64,000 nt of DNA from positions 16,787,001 through 16,851,000 of the forward strand of contig NC_081815.1 in the NCBI RefSeq assembly GCF_030704535.1, given 5' to 3'. Of the stretch, positions 1 through 11,649 are shown one piece after another (positions within the stretch are counted from its first letter, which is position 1; the number at the start of each line of letters is the position of its first letter). Under the pieces are notes generated by a model. That model made no database searches. It saw nothing but the letters and a program-made list of their open reading frames with translations, and had not been told where the DNA came from. The position numbers and the translations under genes were made by a program. The DNA comes from Vitis vinifera. Taxonomy: Eukaryota > Streptophyta > Magnoliopsida > Vitales > Vitaceae.

Positions 1-357
1 GAAAAGTGCTTCAATTTGGAGTTTCCATGAAAGGTAATTGGTGGAGGTAAGTTTGATGGTGTTTTGATTGGAGATATGAATGAGGGTGAAAGGTTTATTA
101 GGTTCTTAGGTATTTGGTATGGCAATTTGAATGTGCTCAACCATGATGTGGTGGGGAAGGAGAGAAGAGTGAGAGATAGGCCTAGAAAAAAATAAAGCTC
201 TAATACTATATAGAGAAAGAAAATATGGCATACTATTCTCATTTATGATAATGTATATTTACATACAAATACATTTGAGTTATACTATAATTCAAACCCT
301 ATCTCCTAATGTAATTCAAACTAACATATAATAAATAGATAAATATCACTATGTAAA

Positions 358-394
<37 letters not shown>

Positions 395-1540
395 CACCAA
401 TGAAACATAATTTATGATTAATAGTGTTTTAATAGAAATATGAGATTTATAATTATGTCTTTCAAATATATTAACTTAGGATATGTTTGATTGTATTTTT
501 GTTTTTCAAGCTTTGTTTCTTGATTAAAAATTTAAAAAGAATTTAGAATTCATGTTTAGTAACATGATTATACTTATTGTTTTTAAAACTAGTTGGAATT
601 TAAAAAAGAAAAAAAAAACCAAAAATATATATTAAAGTATAATTACACTTTCTATTTTTTAAAAAAAAAATAAAAAATAATAATAAATTTTATATAAAAT
701 ACTAATTAAAAAAGATAAAAATGACTTTTAAAAATTATTTAAAATTTTGAATATTAGAAAAAATATTACTACTTCAAATGCTAAAAAAATTTAAAATAAT
801 TTTAAAATTCATATGATAAACCTATATTTTTTTTGGAAGATTTTTTACTTTTCATATGAAAGTTGTTATTACTATTTAATAGGAAGTATATTCAAATTAT
901 ACCTAAAATTTTTCAATAAATTTAAAATATTAAATTAAAAATTCCAATTTACTAACATATTCTCTTTTTAGCAAAACAACATTAATGTCTTACACCTTAG
1001 CATTGATAAATTATTGAAAATCGTTTTTTTTTAAATAAAAAAAAAAAGTTTTTTTAATGCTGGTTATAGAATTATTGAGCATGTTTTTATCTTCCATTTT
1101 AAAAATAAATAAAAATTAAATTTAAATTAACAAACATATTTAATATTTTTAAAATTTTAAAATTATTCAAATGCATTTAATTACATGGCACCTTAATTAG
1201 CAATCCTGTGAAAATAAAAGAAATACGACTACCAGTTTCATAATGAACAGATACACATTAAGATAGACAGAAATCACCTCATATTAGATTTTTGAAAAAA
1301 TTGTATAAAAATATAAATTTAATATCATTTATTTTCTCACCAATTTTCTCCTTGGAAAAATATACTCACCTTTTCTGTGAAGTTAATATGACAACCATTA
1401 TGTGAGTTGGAAATTTTTAATAATAATTTTTTTTTTCTGCAATTAATTTTGAAGAAATTTTGTGGATTTACATAATTAATAACCCATTAAAAATAGATAA
1501 ATTATACTTTTTAATAACATCCATGTCCTAGAAGCGTAGT
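1..1540. other. AT-rich intergenic DNA, no gene seen
   Basis: No coding exon is recognised here. The first 200 bases are less AT-rich than what follows but translate with stops in every frame. A (TA)n microsatellite lies at 365-392. The rest is long A and T runs typical of plant intergenic or decayed repeat DNA. The last few hundred bases are the likely promoter region of the protease gene that starts at 1579, but no convincing TATA box stands out. Confidence 0.6.
365..392. repeat. (TA)n microsatellite
   Basis: An uninterrupted run of alternating T and A of about 28 bases, seen directly. Such runs are usually length-polymorphic. Confidence 0.9.
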
Positions 1541-1578
1541 CTGATGAATGGCCAGATATTTCAGACAGCAGTCACATT

Positions 1579-2907
1579 GTGGCCATGGCAACCATATCCA
1601 TATTTGTTCATACCTTCTTCCATTCCTTATTTTTCACCATCCTTCTCTCAGTCTCAGTGACCAGCACCACCACCACAGCCATGACCGACACGAAACCCCT
1701 ACGATTAGTCACCGGTCTCATTCACCAAGACTCCATTCTCTCCTCCTATCAGAGTCTAGACAGAAATAATGTTGAACGAAGAAGAACCCGGAGGGCTGCT
1801 TTTATCACTGATGAAATCCAAGCTAATATGGTGGCTGATGACCGCGGCCAAGCCTTCCTTGTGAATTTCTCAGTAGGCCGACCGCCGGTTCCACAGTTAG
1901 TGGGCATCGACACTGGCAGCGACCTACTTTGGGTGCAATGTCGCCCCTGTGCTGACTGTTTCAGACAGTCCACCCCTATTTTCGATCCCTCAAAGTCATC
2001 AACATATGTGGACTTGTCGTATGATTCTCCCATATGCCCCAATTCGCCACAAAAGAAGTACAATCACCTAAACCAGTGTATTTATAATGCGTCATACGCA
2101 GATGGCAGCACAAGCTCTGGAAACCTCGCCACTGAAGATATTGTTTTCGAGACATCAGACCAAGGCACAGTCACTGTCTCTTCTGTGGTATTTGGCTGTG
2201 GGCACTCGAACCGGGGTCGCTTCGATGGGCAACAAAGTGGAATACTTGGACTAAGTGCCGGGGATCAATCTATAGTTTCTCGATTAGGTTCAAGATTCTC
2301 TTACTGCATTGGCGACCTTTTTGATCCTCATTACACCCATAACCAATTAGTTCTCGGAGATGGGGTTAAGATGGAAGGCTCTTCAACGCCATTCCACACA
2401 TTTAATGGCTTCTACTATGTAACCCTAGAAGGGATAAGTGTAGGAGAAACAAGGCTTGATATTAACCCAGAAGTCTTTCAGAGGACGGAGTCCGGCCAAG
2501 GAGGAGTGGTCATGGACTCTGGAACGACCGCAACATTCTTAGCCAAAGATGGATTCGACCCACTTAGCAATGAAATTCAGAGGTTGGTGCGAGGGCACTT
2601 CCAGCAAGTGATATATCGTACCATTCCGGGATGGCTGTGCTACAAGGGAAGAGTGAATGAAGACCTCAGAGGGTTTCCAGAGCTGGCATTTCACTTTGCT
2701 GAAGGGGCTGACTTAGTGCTAGACGCAAACAGTTTGTTTGTTCAGAAAAATCAAGATGTTTTTTGCCTTGCTGTCTTGGAAAGCAATCTCAAGAATATTG
2801 GGTCTGTGATTGGGATTATGGCTCAGCAACATTATAATGTGGCATATGACCTTATTGGAAAAAGGGTATATTTCCAAAGGACAGATTGTGAACTTCTTGA
2901 GGATTGA
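1579..2907 (+). CDS. nepenthesin-type aspartic protease (CDR1/nodulin-like A1 family)
   Basis: Single-exon ORF of 442 residues, the usual size and structure for the intronless CDR1-like aspartic proteases of plants, which are secreted or apoplastic and often tied to defence. Residues 1-30 look like a signal peptide (hydrophobic stretch at about 8-27). A propeptide-like stretch follows to about 90. The first catalytic motif is DTGS with Asp111 in a hydrophobic context ending WVQC; the second is DSGTT with Asp313. The flap carries YADGS (173-177), and GILGLS (221-226) is the conserved turn. The cysteines at 121, 124, 127, 153 and 167 match the cysteine-rich nepenthesin insertion after the first catalytic loop. 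There is no C-terminal GPI or membrane segment. A second Met two codons later (1585) is an alternative start with no effect on the signal peptide. No stop or frameshift is seen, so the gene looks intact; its substrate is unknown. Confidence 0.93.
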   Translation: MAMATISIFVHTFFHSLFFTILLSVSVTSTTTTAMTDTKPLRLVTGLIHQDSILSSYQSLDRNNVERRRTRRAAFITDEIQANMVADDRGQAFLVNFSVGRPPVPQLVGIDTGSDLLWVQCRPCADCFRQSTPIFDPSKSSTYVDLSYDSPICPNSPQKKYNHLNQCIYNASYADGSTSSGNLATEDIVFETSDQGTVTVSSVVFGCGHSNRGRFDGQQSGILGLSAGDQSIVSRLGSRFSYCIGDLFDPHYTHNQLVLGDGVKMEGSSTPFHTFNGFYYVTLEGISVGETRLDINPEVFQRTESGQGGVVMDSGTTATFLAKDGFDPLSNEIQRLVRGHFQQVIYRTIPGWLCYKGRVNEDLRGFPELAFHFAEGADLVLDANSLFVQKNQDVFCLAVLESNLKNIGSVIGIMAQQHYNVAYDLIGKRVYFQRTDCELLED

Positions 2908-4541
2908 TTTCATCTAAGAAGATTGATGGATTGGTTTTGAATTAATTTCTGTATGTGTATTAATTGATTAAATTATCTGTATTGAAATATAAGTAACTTG
3001 TTTTATTTTCCAATCTATTTTTGTAGTGATGTTGATGTCTACATTGTGCTCCCATTAAATGCTAGGATAGCTGTCAAATAATTATGGAAACAAAAAATTT
3101 CCAAGTAACATAATACATAATTTTTGTCTAACCTCACTTGGGCGCATTGGTGGTGTTTTTTTTTTTTACTTAATTCTGAATAGAAATTAAAATTAAATAA
3201 TACTTAATGAGGTTGAATATTAGGTTTTTTTTTGTAATATTTTATTTTTATTAAGTATTAAAAAGTAAAGAAAAATCAACATATTACTTTTTTTATTTAA
3301 AAAAAATCAAATATTCTGCATTTTTTTATTCAGCAAAAAAATGTAATAAATCATGAAAAAGTAAAAAAATAATAATAATAATTTAAAGTCTGAAAATAAA
3401 TTACTTTCAACGAAAAGTTAAAAAAACAAACACTCTTATAGATTAAAATAAGAACGCGACGAGAGTATCAAGGATGTGACAAAAATAGAAATAAAATTGA
3501 ATAAAGAAGATTTGAAACATTTTTTTACGTGATATCCCAAATTTAGATGTAATTTTTTTTTGCCCAAAACTTATTTTGAGTTATGTCTTTACCTTGCTTT
3601 ATTTTGATCATGTAGGTAGAACTTGATTAAAACCATACATGAAGCTACTTTATGAAATGCATTTTAGTATAAACAAAACTCTGGCAGTTTCACTATATAT
3701 GGAAATATCTTTGCCTATTTCAGGAGAATTTTTAGAGACTGCTACCTTAAATCTATTGCGCATGTGGAAGCATTAATATTGTGACATATTAATAGAAAAC
3801 GCATTAATAAAATGAAACCATATAGAAAGATACACAGTTTCAACAACGTAATTCAGTAAATCATATTTACCTTTATGTATGAGAAATAATATTTTATTAT
3901 GAGATAAGGAATATTATAGAATTAGATCCCGAAATATTTCATGTTTTCCCATTTTTTATATGTTCACCCTAAACCATAAGCATTTTTACTCCATAAGATG
4001 TCTCATAGTCTTCCTCGCATTTACACTAAGGTTAATTCTCTACACTTTGCTTAACCCTCGTACTCCATCATTCTTTTTATCACATACATATCTATAGCTA
4101 ATGACTTAAAATATATATAAATCTTTTTATAAGGAATCTAGTTATAATCAAATATAAATTTAGAAAGTATTCTGTATAAGATTTCTTTAAAAAAAATTAT
4201 TGAATTTAACCCAACAAACTCATGCTTTATCCATAGAATGAGATTTTTAAATACCTAGAAATCACACTTGGCATTGAATGGAAAAACAATATTAATGTAG
4301 AACTACATATTTTGTTGTAATATTTAATACATTTCAAGGCTTGAATTGAAGATGATAGAATTAAAGTATGTTTCACAGTGTTTTCTCTAAAAGTATTTTT
4401 AGGAGAATCACATATAAGCATTTATCCAACAAATACTATAAATGATTTTCCAACGCTAAAAGTGATTTTTCATTTTTTTTTTTTATAGTATTCCTAAATT
4501 TTGCTAATACTTTTTTTTTTCCAAAAACAACTTTTTCCAAT
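2908..4541. other. 3' flank and AT-rich intergenic DNA
   Basis: It starts with the probable 3' untranslated region of the aspartic protease gene and continues into AT-rich sequence with many poly-A and poly-T runs. No conserved protein piece, tRNA or clear terminal repeat was recognised in either strand. Confidence 0.6.
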
Positions 4542-5460
4542 ATGGAACAATCAAAGGTGGGTGCTTCCATTAATTATCCATCATATTTTGATCAGGGAAA
4601 CTATCCCCATTAGAAGGTCCAAATGGACCTAAAAAATGCAAGGTGAAAGGATCTGGAATCCAATGGAATTTAGATAGGAACCCCCATTGAAATTAGATGT
4701 TTCTGGAAGATCTATTGGAGAACTTAAACCTAAGCAAGAGTAGGATAAATTAGATAATGACGATAGTAAGACCAATGTTCGAGCCTTGTATAGCATATTT
4801 AATGGGGTAAGTTTTGATGCGTTTTGCAAGATAGCCACCTACAAACATGCTAAGGAGGACTAGGACATCCTTGAAGTAACTCATGAAGGCACTTTAGTTG
4901 TGAAGTTGTCAAAAATCCAAATACTCACATCCAAATTTGAGAGCATAAGAAGTTAAGAGGATCAAACCTTTTCTGCATTCTATTCTAAACTTAGTGATAT
5001 AGTTAATTCATATTTTAACCTAAGAGAAAGAATCCTTGAGTTTAAGATTATTATAAAAATTTTGAGATCCTTTTCTAAGAGGTTTAGACCTAAGATCACC
5101 GCAATAAAGGAAAGTAAGGACATTATAACTCTATGAGAGTTGATAAACTTGTTAGTTCTCTTCAGATGTACGAAATGACCATTCCAAGCTCTCAGAAGTC
5201 TAAAAATCAGCTTTTAAAGCTTCTAAGAATGAGGAAAAAGAATTTGAAAGTTGTGAAAAAGTAGGAAGATAAGAACTTGTCCATATGGAAAAATGTGTAA
5301 AAGAAGCTTTAAAATTTCATAGAAGGACTAATAGGAAACAAGACTCAATAAAGGGAAATTTTTTGAAAAGTAAGGCAAGGGATTTTTTAAAGGAAAAAAG
5401 GTTAAATTTTTTAATTGTGGTTGTTTAGGACATGTTTCTACTAGTTGTCCTAGTCCTAAC
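4542..5460 (+). pseudogene. copia gag remnant, first part
   Basis: The reading frame opens with a gag-like N-terminus and soon meets a stop. UBN2-type gag sequence (alternating Leu, Ile and charged residues around 4850-5110) follows in shifted frames. At 5402-5450 the text FNCGCLGHVSTSC is a CCHC zinc knuckle lacking the first cysteine. It would have packaged element RNA; now it is dead sequence. Confidence 0.8.
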
Positions 5461-5864
5461 TACCAAAAAATTAAGTATTGTCGACCCACTAATACTTACT
5501 TTTGCGACGGATTTAAGCTATCGCAAATTTCTAACAGACCTATTTTGTCGCAAAGTGAATTGTCCGTTGTTTATATATAAATATTTATCGACAATAATTG
5601 CAACGACAAATATCCGTTGGCAAAAATTTATTGCAATGGATTTAAACCATTGCAAATACAGTGTTATTATAGTGGATAATAATACCACATATAATTTGTT
5701 CCAAAAATAATTGCTATCTTATGAATATAAAATCTTTTCACCATAGTTGTATGATAAATATGATCTAGTCAATGACAAAATAACTTTATGATTGTTTTTG
5801 TAGTTTCATAAAATATTTATAGAGAACATATTTTTTTTAATCATAATAGTTTTAACACAATGAT

Positions 5865-6258
5865 GAAAATATTGATTTTTACAGATATATCGAGAAATAT
5901 CAGTGGATATTCTAACACAAAATATCAATGAGATAAAAATTGATCAAAACTTATAAAAATGTTGAGAAAAAAATCTAAATAAATGGTATAAAAAGTAATA
6001 GTAGAAATTTTGAGGGTGTTTTATTAAAAAAATTAGTATATGTATAATATAATTTGTGACATACAATAATAATATTTAAATTTTAAAATATATAGTTTAC
6101 AGAGATTTATCTAATTTCAATGTACTCAATAACATAAAAAAAATGATAATATATTTATTTTAAAATGTTGATATATATTTATTTTATATTTAATTATTAT
6201 ACAAAATAAACAAGAATTAAAATTAATTAATTTACAATAATTTTATTTTAATTAATTC

Positions 6259-6312
<54 letters not shown>

Positions 6313-6610
6313 GTGTGTGTGTGTGTGTGTTTATATATAGATAATATTTATAACATAAATGCATAAGTATAGGATATTTACATTTTTGAATCATATATAT
6401 ATTCTTTATCTTGCAAATAACAAAGTTAACCTGGTGGCACAGTTGCTTCCTCTCAAACTTAAGGTCATAGGTTCAATCCCCAAAAACAATCCAAGTCAGA
6501 ATCCAAAACTAGTAAAGAGTGTTGTGGATAGCCAACAACCAAGTCAATATCCAAACTAGCATGAACTACCAAGAAGTGTAACAAGGTGCTCTATGTGAAT
6601 GTAATGAATC
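5865..6610 (+). mobile_element. AT-rich element with tRNA-like (Pol III A/B box) segment, nested in the CACTA-like element
   Basis: It begins near a GATATAT-type stretch at 5880, runs through very AT-rich sequence with the microsatellite at 6262-6330, and ends with a tRNA-like segment at about 6431-6480: an A-box-like TGGCACAGTTGC and a B-box-like GGTTCAATCCC about 35 bases apart. The same layout in opposite orientation is seen at 23147-23995 and 62936-64000. Ends are approximate. It may be a SINE-like or composite element; the family is not identified. Confidence 0.45.
6262..6330. repeat. (AT)n followed by (GT)n microsatellite
   Basis: About 48 bases of AT dinucleotides followed at 6312-6330 by GT dinucleotides. 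Seen directly. Confidence 0.95.
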
Positions 6611-6879
6611 GAGATTTAATAACAATATAAAATATTTTATTATTTACATTTCCTAACCAATGTAATCCGTTGGTAATAGCGATGGTCCAAATCCATTGAA
6701 TAGTCTGTTGCTAAAAAATTTTTATTGCCGATATAAAATTCTCATCGATATACTTTTTCAAACACAACTTTCCCCGACTACCATGCATTGGAATTATCCG
6801 TCAGGGAATGTTTATTCTGATAGTGTATATCAGTCAAGAAAAGTAAAATTTCTTGTAGGATTGTACATTAAAAAAATTT

Positions 6880-7500
6880 ATGCAAGCTACTTGAAATGAC
6901 ACAAACTTCAATGAGAGTGATTCCACAGCTTCAGATGACACCTATGATTAGATTGATTATCTTACTTTTGTTATATTGATTTTGAGCATGATATAGATAG
7001 TGAGTGTAGATTTAATGATGAACAAAATGAGAATTTTCTTAAAAATATTGCTCCTGAGTATTAATGTTTGATTAAGAAGTTCATGAAAGTCAATTCTATA
7101 GTTGACTCACAAAAATTTGATATTAGTATGCTATGGGAAGAGAAGATGAATCATGTTGAAAAATTTTGGTTTCTTGAGACTACATGTCAATCTCTCCTTA
7201 AGAGAAAAGATGCTCTAACTCGAGAGATTAAATGCTAAATAACCTTTCTTTCTTCCAATAATGAAGTATTTCATTTGGGACTAAAGTGTTAAATGATATT
7301 CTTGATAAATGCGAGTCTAATGGAGATAAGAGAGGCTTAAGCTATATTAACATAACTAAGACTCCTACTAGTGGAGACAGTTTTTGTTAAGGGTAAGGAG
7401 GACACTCCTAACCATGTAGCCTCATCTAGCACTTCTCTCATATGCACTTATTGTAAGAAGTTTGGACACACTCAATGTGGATGTCATAGCTAGTGGATTC
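6880..7500 (+). pseudogene. copia gag remnant, second part
   Basis: After the insertion the gag text resumes with an acidic Asn/Asp/Ser-rich piece near 6890-6940, continues with a charged helical piece to about 7330, and ends with a CxxC..FGH finger near 7445-7490. Several in-frame stops interrupt it. Confidence 0.65.
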
Positions 7501-7734
7501 TCCGATAGGTATGAGTCCTAGTTAGATAGGCTAATGGATGAGTTTAATTTCCTAAAAAATCAAATTTTGTATACTAAGAAAAAAAAAAAAAAAAAAAACA
7601 ATAACAACAACAATCCTAAGCCTATGACTAAAAAAACCTCATCTAGTTCCCCATCTAAAGTGAAACATGTGTGATTGAGGAAGAATAGGCCTAAGTGCAA
7701 TGTTGTTTTTACAACCCTTAAAGCTAGAGCCCTT

Positions 7735-7990
7735 AGTGGGTGGTATTTTGATAGTGGGTGCTCTAGGCATGTGACCGAGTGAAGTCATTTTTCACATTTT
7801 TTGAAGATTTTGATGGAGGTCATGTCACCTTTGGGGATGGTAGTGTTGCTTGTGTGAGAGGTAGAGGTAGTCCTTAGATGCCCTGATTTAGATGGAGTCA
7901 TCTTTGTTAATGGACTTAAGGCTAATCTTATAAGCATTATGTCAAATTTATTATAGCGATTTTAGTGTTAAATTTTTCTAAAATTTGTGT
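7735..7990 (+). pseudogene. copia aspartic protease remnant
   Basis: The motif WYFDSGCSRHVT at about 7743 is the copia protease active site, where D-S-G is the catalytic triplet. Stops follow soon after. It lies in the expected place between gag and integrase. Confidence 0.7.
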
Positions 7991-8099
7991 AAAACGATTA
8001 ACCAAGAGAGAGAAGTCACTTTCACCAGGCATAGCACTGTGGATAATTGCTATGTAATCAATCCTAGTTTTAAAACCTCTCTAGTATGTAGTAGGACCA

Positions 8100-8800
8100 A
8101 GCTTGATGTCACCAAGTTATGGCATAGGAGGTTAAGCCATATTAACTATAGGATCTTATTCACATAGCTAATAAAGACCTAGTAAAAGGCATCCCTAAGT
8201 TAAGTGGACAACCTAAGTCTATTTATGGTGAGTGCATGAAGAGTAAGCAAGTCAAATGGGCACACAAAAAGAATTAGGGAGATAACACATCTAGGCCATT
8301 AGATCTTCTTCATATAGACCCTATAGGTCCCATGTGCACTAAAAGCAAAGGTAGGAAGAAATATGTTCTAGTGATAGTGAATCATTTCTCTAGGTATTCT
8401 TTTGTATCCTTTTTGAGAGAAAAATATGACATTATTGAGCAATTGAAGATTTTTTGCACTAGAATTCAAGTAGAGAAATGGCATCCCATTGTGATGATTA
8501 GGAGTGATAGGGAGGAGAAAGTTTGATAATGTTGAAATTTGTGAATTAATCAGGATTAAACATCAATTTTTAGCCTCTAAAACTCCCCAACAAAATGGAA
8601 TGATTGAAAGGGAAGAACCATTTTCTTCAAGAAATGGCCTAAGTAATGCTTCATATGCATGACACTCCTATTTATTTCAAGCTGAAACCATTAATATTGC
8701 TTGTTACACTGCCAATAGAGTTTTTCTTAGGCTAGGAATGAAAACTTCTTATGAGTTGTCAAGAAAGAAACTTAACCTAAAATATTTTAAAATCTTTAGC
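8100..8800 (+). pseudogene. copia integrase remnant
   Basis: LWHRRLSHINY at about 8118 is the pre-integrase zinc-binding region. The core domain is seen from about 8290 (LLHIDPIGPM, then YVLVIVNHFSRYSF) and the C-terminal catalytic part near 8580 (TPQQNG.IER). Frames change at least twice and stops occur, so no integrase could be made. Confidence 0.85.
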
Positions 8801-9053
8801 AGTGAACATTATATTTCTCAAGGATGAAGAAAGTCTAGGTAAATTATATCCCAAATCTTATTTAAGCATTTTCCTATGTTATTCCCCTAAGAGTAAAGCC
8901 TATAAGGTATAAAACCAAAATACCAAGGTTATCCAAGAATATTGTAATGTGGTCATTGATGATATGGGTGTACCTAGGTAGATGTTAACTCCTATGATTT
9001 ACCATAGGGATATCCTTGAGACAATGGATGAGATTATGGATACCCCTTAAAAG

Positions 9054-9970
9054 GTGGTTAACCCCAATAGAGATAAAAAGCCATTTGAAGTTGCAAAGCC
9101 AAGTGAAGTGATTACTAGGAATAAATCCATAGTACCAAAAAATCACCTTATCTCAAATGTAATAGGAAATATGAATGACTTCGTGGTAACAAGGAGACAA
9201 TCAAGAAAAAATGAGATGGGCTTCGTTTGCTATACCTCCCAATTAAAGCCAAAAAATCTAGAGGAAACTCTAGGAAATGAATCTTGGACTACCACACTGT
9301 AGGAAGAGTTGAATCAGTTTGTTAGGAATGATATGCGGTATTTAGTCTCTAGGCCTAAGGATAAACATGTGATAGGTACTAAGTAGATTTTCAAGAATAA
9401 ACAAGATGAAAATGGGATCATTGTGAGGAATAAAACTGAACTTGAAGCTCAAGGTTACTCTTAAATAAAATAAAATCATTTGGAAGTAACCTTTGTCCCT
9501 GTAGCTAGGTTAGAATCTATTAGAATCCTTCTAGTTATAGCATGCTCATTATGGATGAAGCTATTCTAAATGGATGTTAATAGCGCTTTCTTGAATGGGA
9601 TTCTTAGTGAAAAAGTGTATGTAGAGCAACCTAAGGGCTTTAAGGATACAAAACTCCCTAATCATGTTTATAGGTTAGAGAAGGCTCTATATGGACTTAA
9701 ACAAGCTCTTAGATCTTGGTATGAGAGGTTCATAACTTATCTTTTAGAAAAAGGATTTGAGCGAGAGGGGCTTGATAAACCTCTATTCATTCATAAGAAT
9801 AAGACTAGACCTTTAGTGGCTTAAATTTATGTTAATGATATCATTTTTAGAGCCCACCTTGAGCGATCTTGCCTTTAATTTTGCTAAGAAGATGAGAAAG
9901 GAATTTGAAATGAGCATGGTAGGTGAACTTAATTTTTCTTAAGGTTGTATATTAGGCAACTAAAAAAATG
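9054..9970 (+). pseudogene. copia reverse transcriptase remnant
   Basis: The connector before RT is readable from 9054. The RT core starts at 9570 with MDVNSAFLNG (the first catalytic Asp in D.NSAFLNG), followed by the VYVEQPKGF and YRLEKALYGLKQA motifs at 9615-9710. The YVDD box region near 9830 reads YVNDI after a stop, so one catalytic Asp is changed. Homology ends near 10060, and RNase H is absent. Confidence 0.85.
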
Positions 9971-10060
9971 TTTTCTTTTTATGTCAATCCAAATATGGTA
10001 GGGAGTTAATGAAGAAGTTTGGCCTGGAGTTTGCTAAGCACTTTAGATTACCTATGAGTA

Positions 10061-10899
10061 CCACTATTAATTTATTTTTATTGTTATCAATTACTTTTAT
10101 TTATTTAATTATTTATTTTTATTTTTATTTATTTGTTTATTATATTGTTATTTATTCATTTATTCATTATTATTATTTTATCATTCTCTAATTTATTTAT
10201 CTATATTTTTTTTATTCATTTATTTAATTTGATAATTTGATTTTTTTTTTATAGGAAATCTACCAACGGAGGAAAAATAATTTTGAAATTGGTAAGACTT
10301 TGAAAAGAAAAGGAACTCTTCCAGAGAGTTAAAATAGGGATGAAAAAGTCTTTGGAAAATATGGGACTCCTTACGTGTTATGTATGGATTGTTTTTTTTT
10401 TTTTAATTAAAAAGAGATTTTCTGGTGGATGAGAGAGGGAATTCGGAAAGAGGACGACTCTTCAAAGAGAACGACTGCTAATTGCTATAAAAAAAATAAA
10501 AAACAAAAAAAAACACTAGCAAATAGATTGGGTGGCAGGTGAAGAGATATAGAAAAAGGGGAAAAGAAGGAAAAACGGGAAAAAAAATAGAGAGAAAAAA
10601 GGAGGCGATCACTAGCCCTTTTGGAAGGCTTGAGAGAGGACACGACGGACTGGAAGAAGCAATGCTTTTGGAGAAGAGATCTTTCTTGGTACGGTCACAG
10701 AAAACTTATATCATTTCATTTTTTTTATGGTTCGGCATCATTTTTCTGCAAATCTCTATGTTATTCTATTGATTATTGTGGACATCTAGGGTTGTTTGCC
10801 TATATTATTGAATATCTTTACGTATATGTATACCCTGTTTTCTGGTTTCACTTTGGTCCTTTTGGTAAATGGTTGATGCATGGGTTTGTCTTTGATATT
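10061..10899. other. T-rich tract and unassigned sequence, no gene recognised
   Basis: 10075-10250 is almost pure T/A with TTTAT repeats. 10260-10900 is more balanced and has two overlapping open frames of 77 and 95 codons, but neither resembles a known family. It may be untranslated retrotransposon sequence. Confidence 0.5.
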
Positions 10900-11397
10900 G
10901 GTGTCTGAGCACTGCCACTCGTGGCACCCACGACTTCACCACCATTTTCCTATCCTTGGTTATATCCAAAAAGCCCTTTGGCATGATATCATCTAAATTG
11001 AAATTGTCTCACACCACAATTTCTTCTCTAGATTTCCTTCCTTTTTTTTCATCCGCTGGTGGACTCTTCACAGCTCATAGAAATCTCTCTTCGCTTCTCT
11101 CCAACCCATTAGCTATCTCATTCACCTACTCCTTAGAGAACGATCCACAACTCCCAAAACACAGGAACACAACACTCCTACTCGGTTGCTGGTCTAACCA
11201 TGACAAGCAATCATGCTTATGAGTTGGAACATCTTCACCAGCATCTATAATCAATGGTTCAATATAATAAATAGACGGACTTGGTCCATCAATCTAGTGA
11301 CAACTGTAGCATCTGGTGATAAGTTTAGTCCTCTCAGTCAAGCATTGGTTCCATCATGTGCGTAGCTTGTAGTGAAGGCAATCTAGGAATGTGTATT
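10900..11397 (-). pseudogene. UDP-glycosyltransferase fragment (UGT88-like), internally deleted
   Basis: Read on the minus strand from about 11397 down, the pieces follow the order of a family 1 plant UGT: a PRLPSLQATHMMEPMLD piece near 11390-11330, then [17 protein letters not shown] near 11290, [20 protein letters not shown] near 11205-11140 (the conserved stretch before the sugar-binding PSPG box), FSKE, LMPKGFLDITKDR near 10985, and VVKSWVPRVAVL near 10935. An expected stretch of roughly 40 residues between the first two pieces is missing, stops interrupt the frame, and homology ends just before the PSPG box. The intact enzyme would move sugar from a UDP-sugar to a small acceptor such as a flavonoid. 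This is a relic of the middle third of such a gene. Confidence 0.8.
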
Positions 11398-11649
11398 CAA
11401 GAGATTCTAAAGGGATTATGGGTTTTTGGGCCTCCCGAACACAACATTGTTGTCCACCGGCAGTCTCCACCACCTTGTTGCACTGCCATGGCTGCCTTCA
11501 TAACCTCCACCAGTCATTCATGACACCACCCTTCATCACCATGATTGCCACTGTCGCAAATCTCACAGCCATAACCGCCATGCATGGCCATCTTTCTTCA
11601 TTCTCCCATCTCAATCACTAACCTCAACTTCACAACCATGGAACTCAAC

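Larger units (their letters stand above)
5487..6825 (+). mobile_element. CACTA-like (En/Spm) non-autonomous insertion inside the copia gag
   Basis: The copia gag homology stops near 5460 and resumes near 6880. Between them the sequence starts CACTA at 5487 and ends TAGTG at 6825, the terminal signature of CACTA transposons. Both ends then carry a GACGGAT motif (5506 region on the plus strand, 6793-6803 region on the minus strand). Short direct and inverted motifs resembling gcgac/ttgca and ccgttg recur within 120 bases of each end, as subterminal repeats do. No transposase is visible. The three bases outside the ends (acc and tat) do not match, so the expected 3 bp target duplication is not proven. 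Confidence 0.6.
4542..10060 (+). mobile_element. decayed Ty1/copia retrotransposon (gag-protease-integrase-partial RT)
   Basis: A long ruin of a copia polyprotein, read in pieces through many stops and frameshifts. In order: a gag start at 4542 (MEQSKVGASIN followed by FD.GNY, typical of copia gag); gag body to about 5400; a zinc knuckle at 5402-5450 whose first Cys is replaced by Phe; an insertion at about 5487-6825; more gag with a second CxxC.GH piece near 7440; protease active-site piece WYFDSGCSRH near 7743; GAG-pre-integrase LWHRRLSHINY near 8120; integrase core from about 8290 with a TPQQNG.IER piece near 8585; and reverse transcriptase from 9570 (MDVNSAFLNG, YGLKQA) ending by about 10060. 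The order PR-INT-RT identifies copia. RNase H and recognisable LTRs are missing, so the element is truncated and cannot be functional. Confidence 0.9.

Noticed and set aside
1749..2063. 104-codon open frame antisense to the aspartic protease
   Set aside because: Shadow of the protease gene, whose own frame has all catalytic motifs.
6431..6480. Functional tRNA gene
   Set aside because: A and B boxes are present, but no cloverleaf with matching acceptor and anticodon stems could be drawn. It is better seen as a tRNA-derived repeat. The same holds for 23262-23325 and 63507-63590.
10539..10908. Two overlapping open frames of 77 and 95 codons
   Set aside because: No similarity, odd composition, and they run into the antisense UGT relic.
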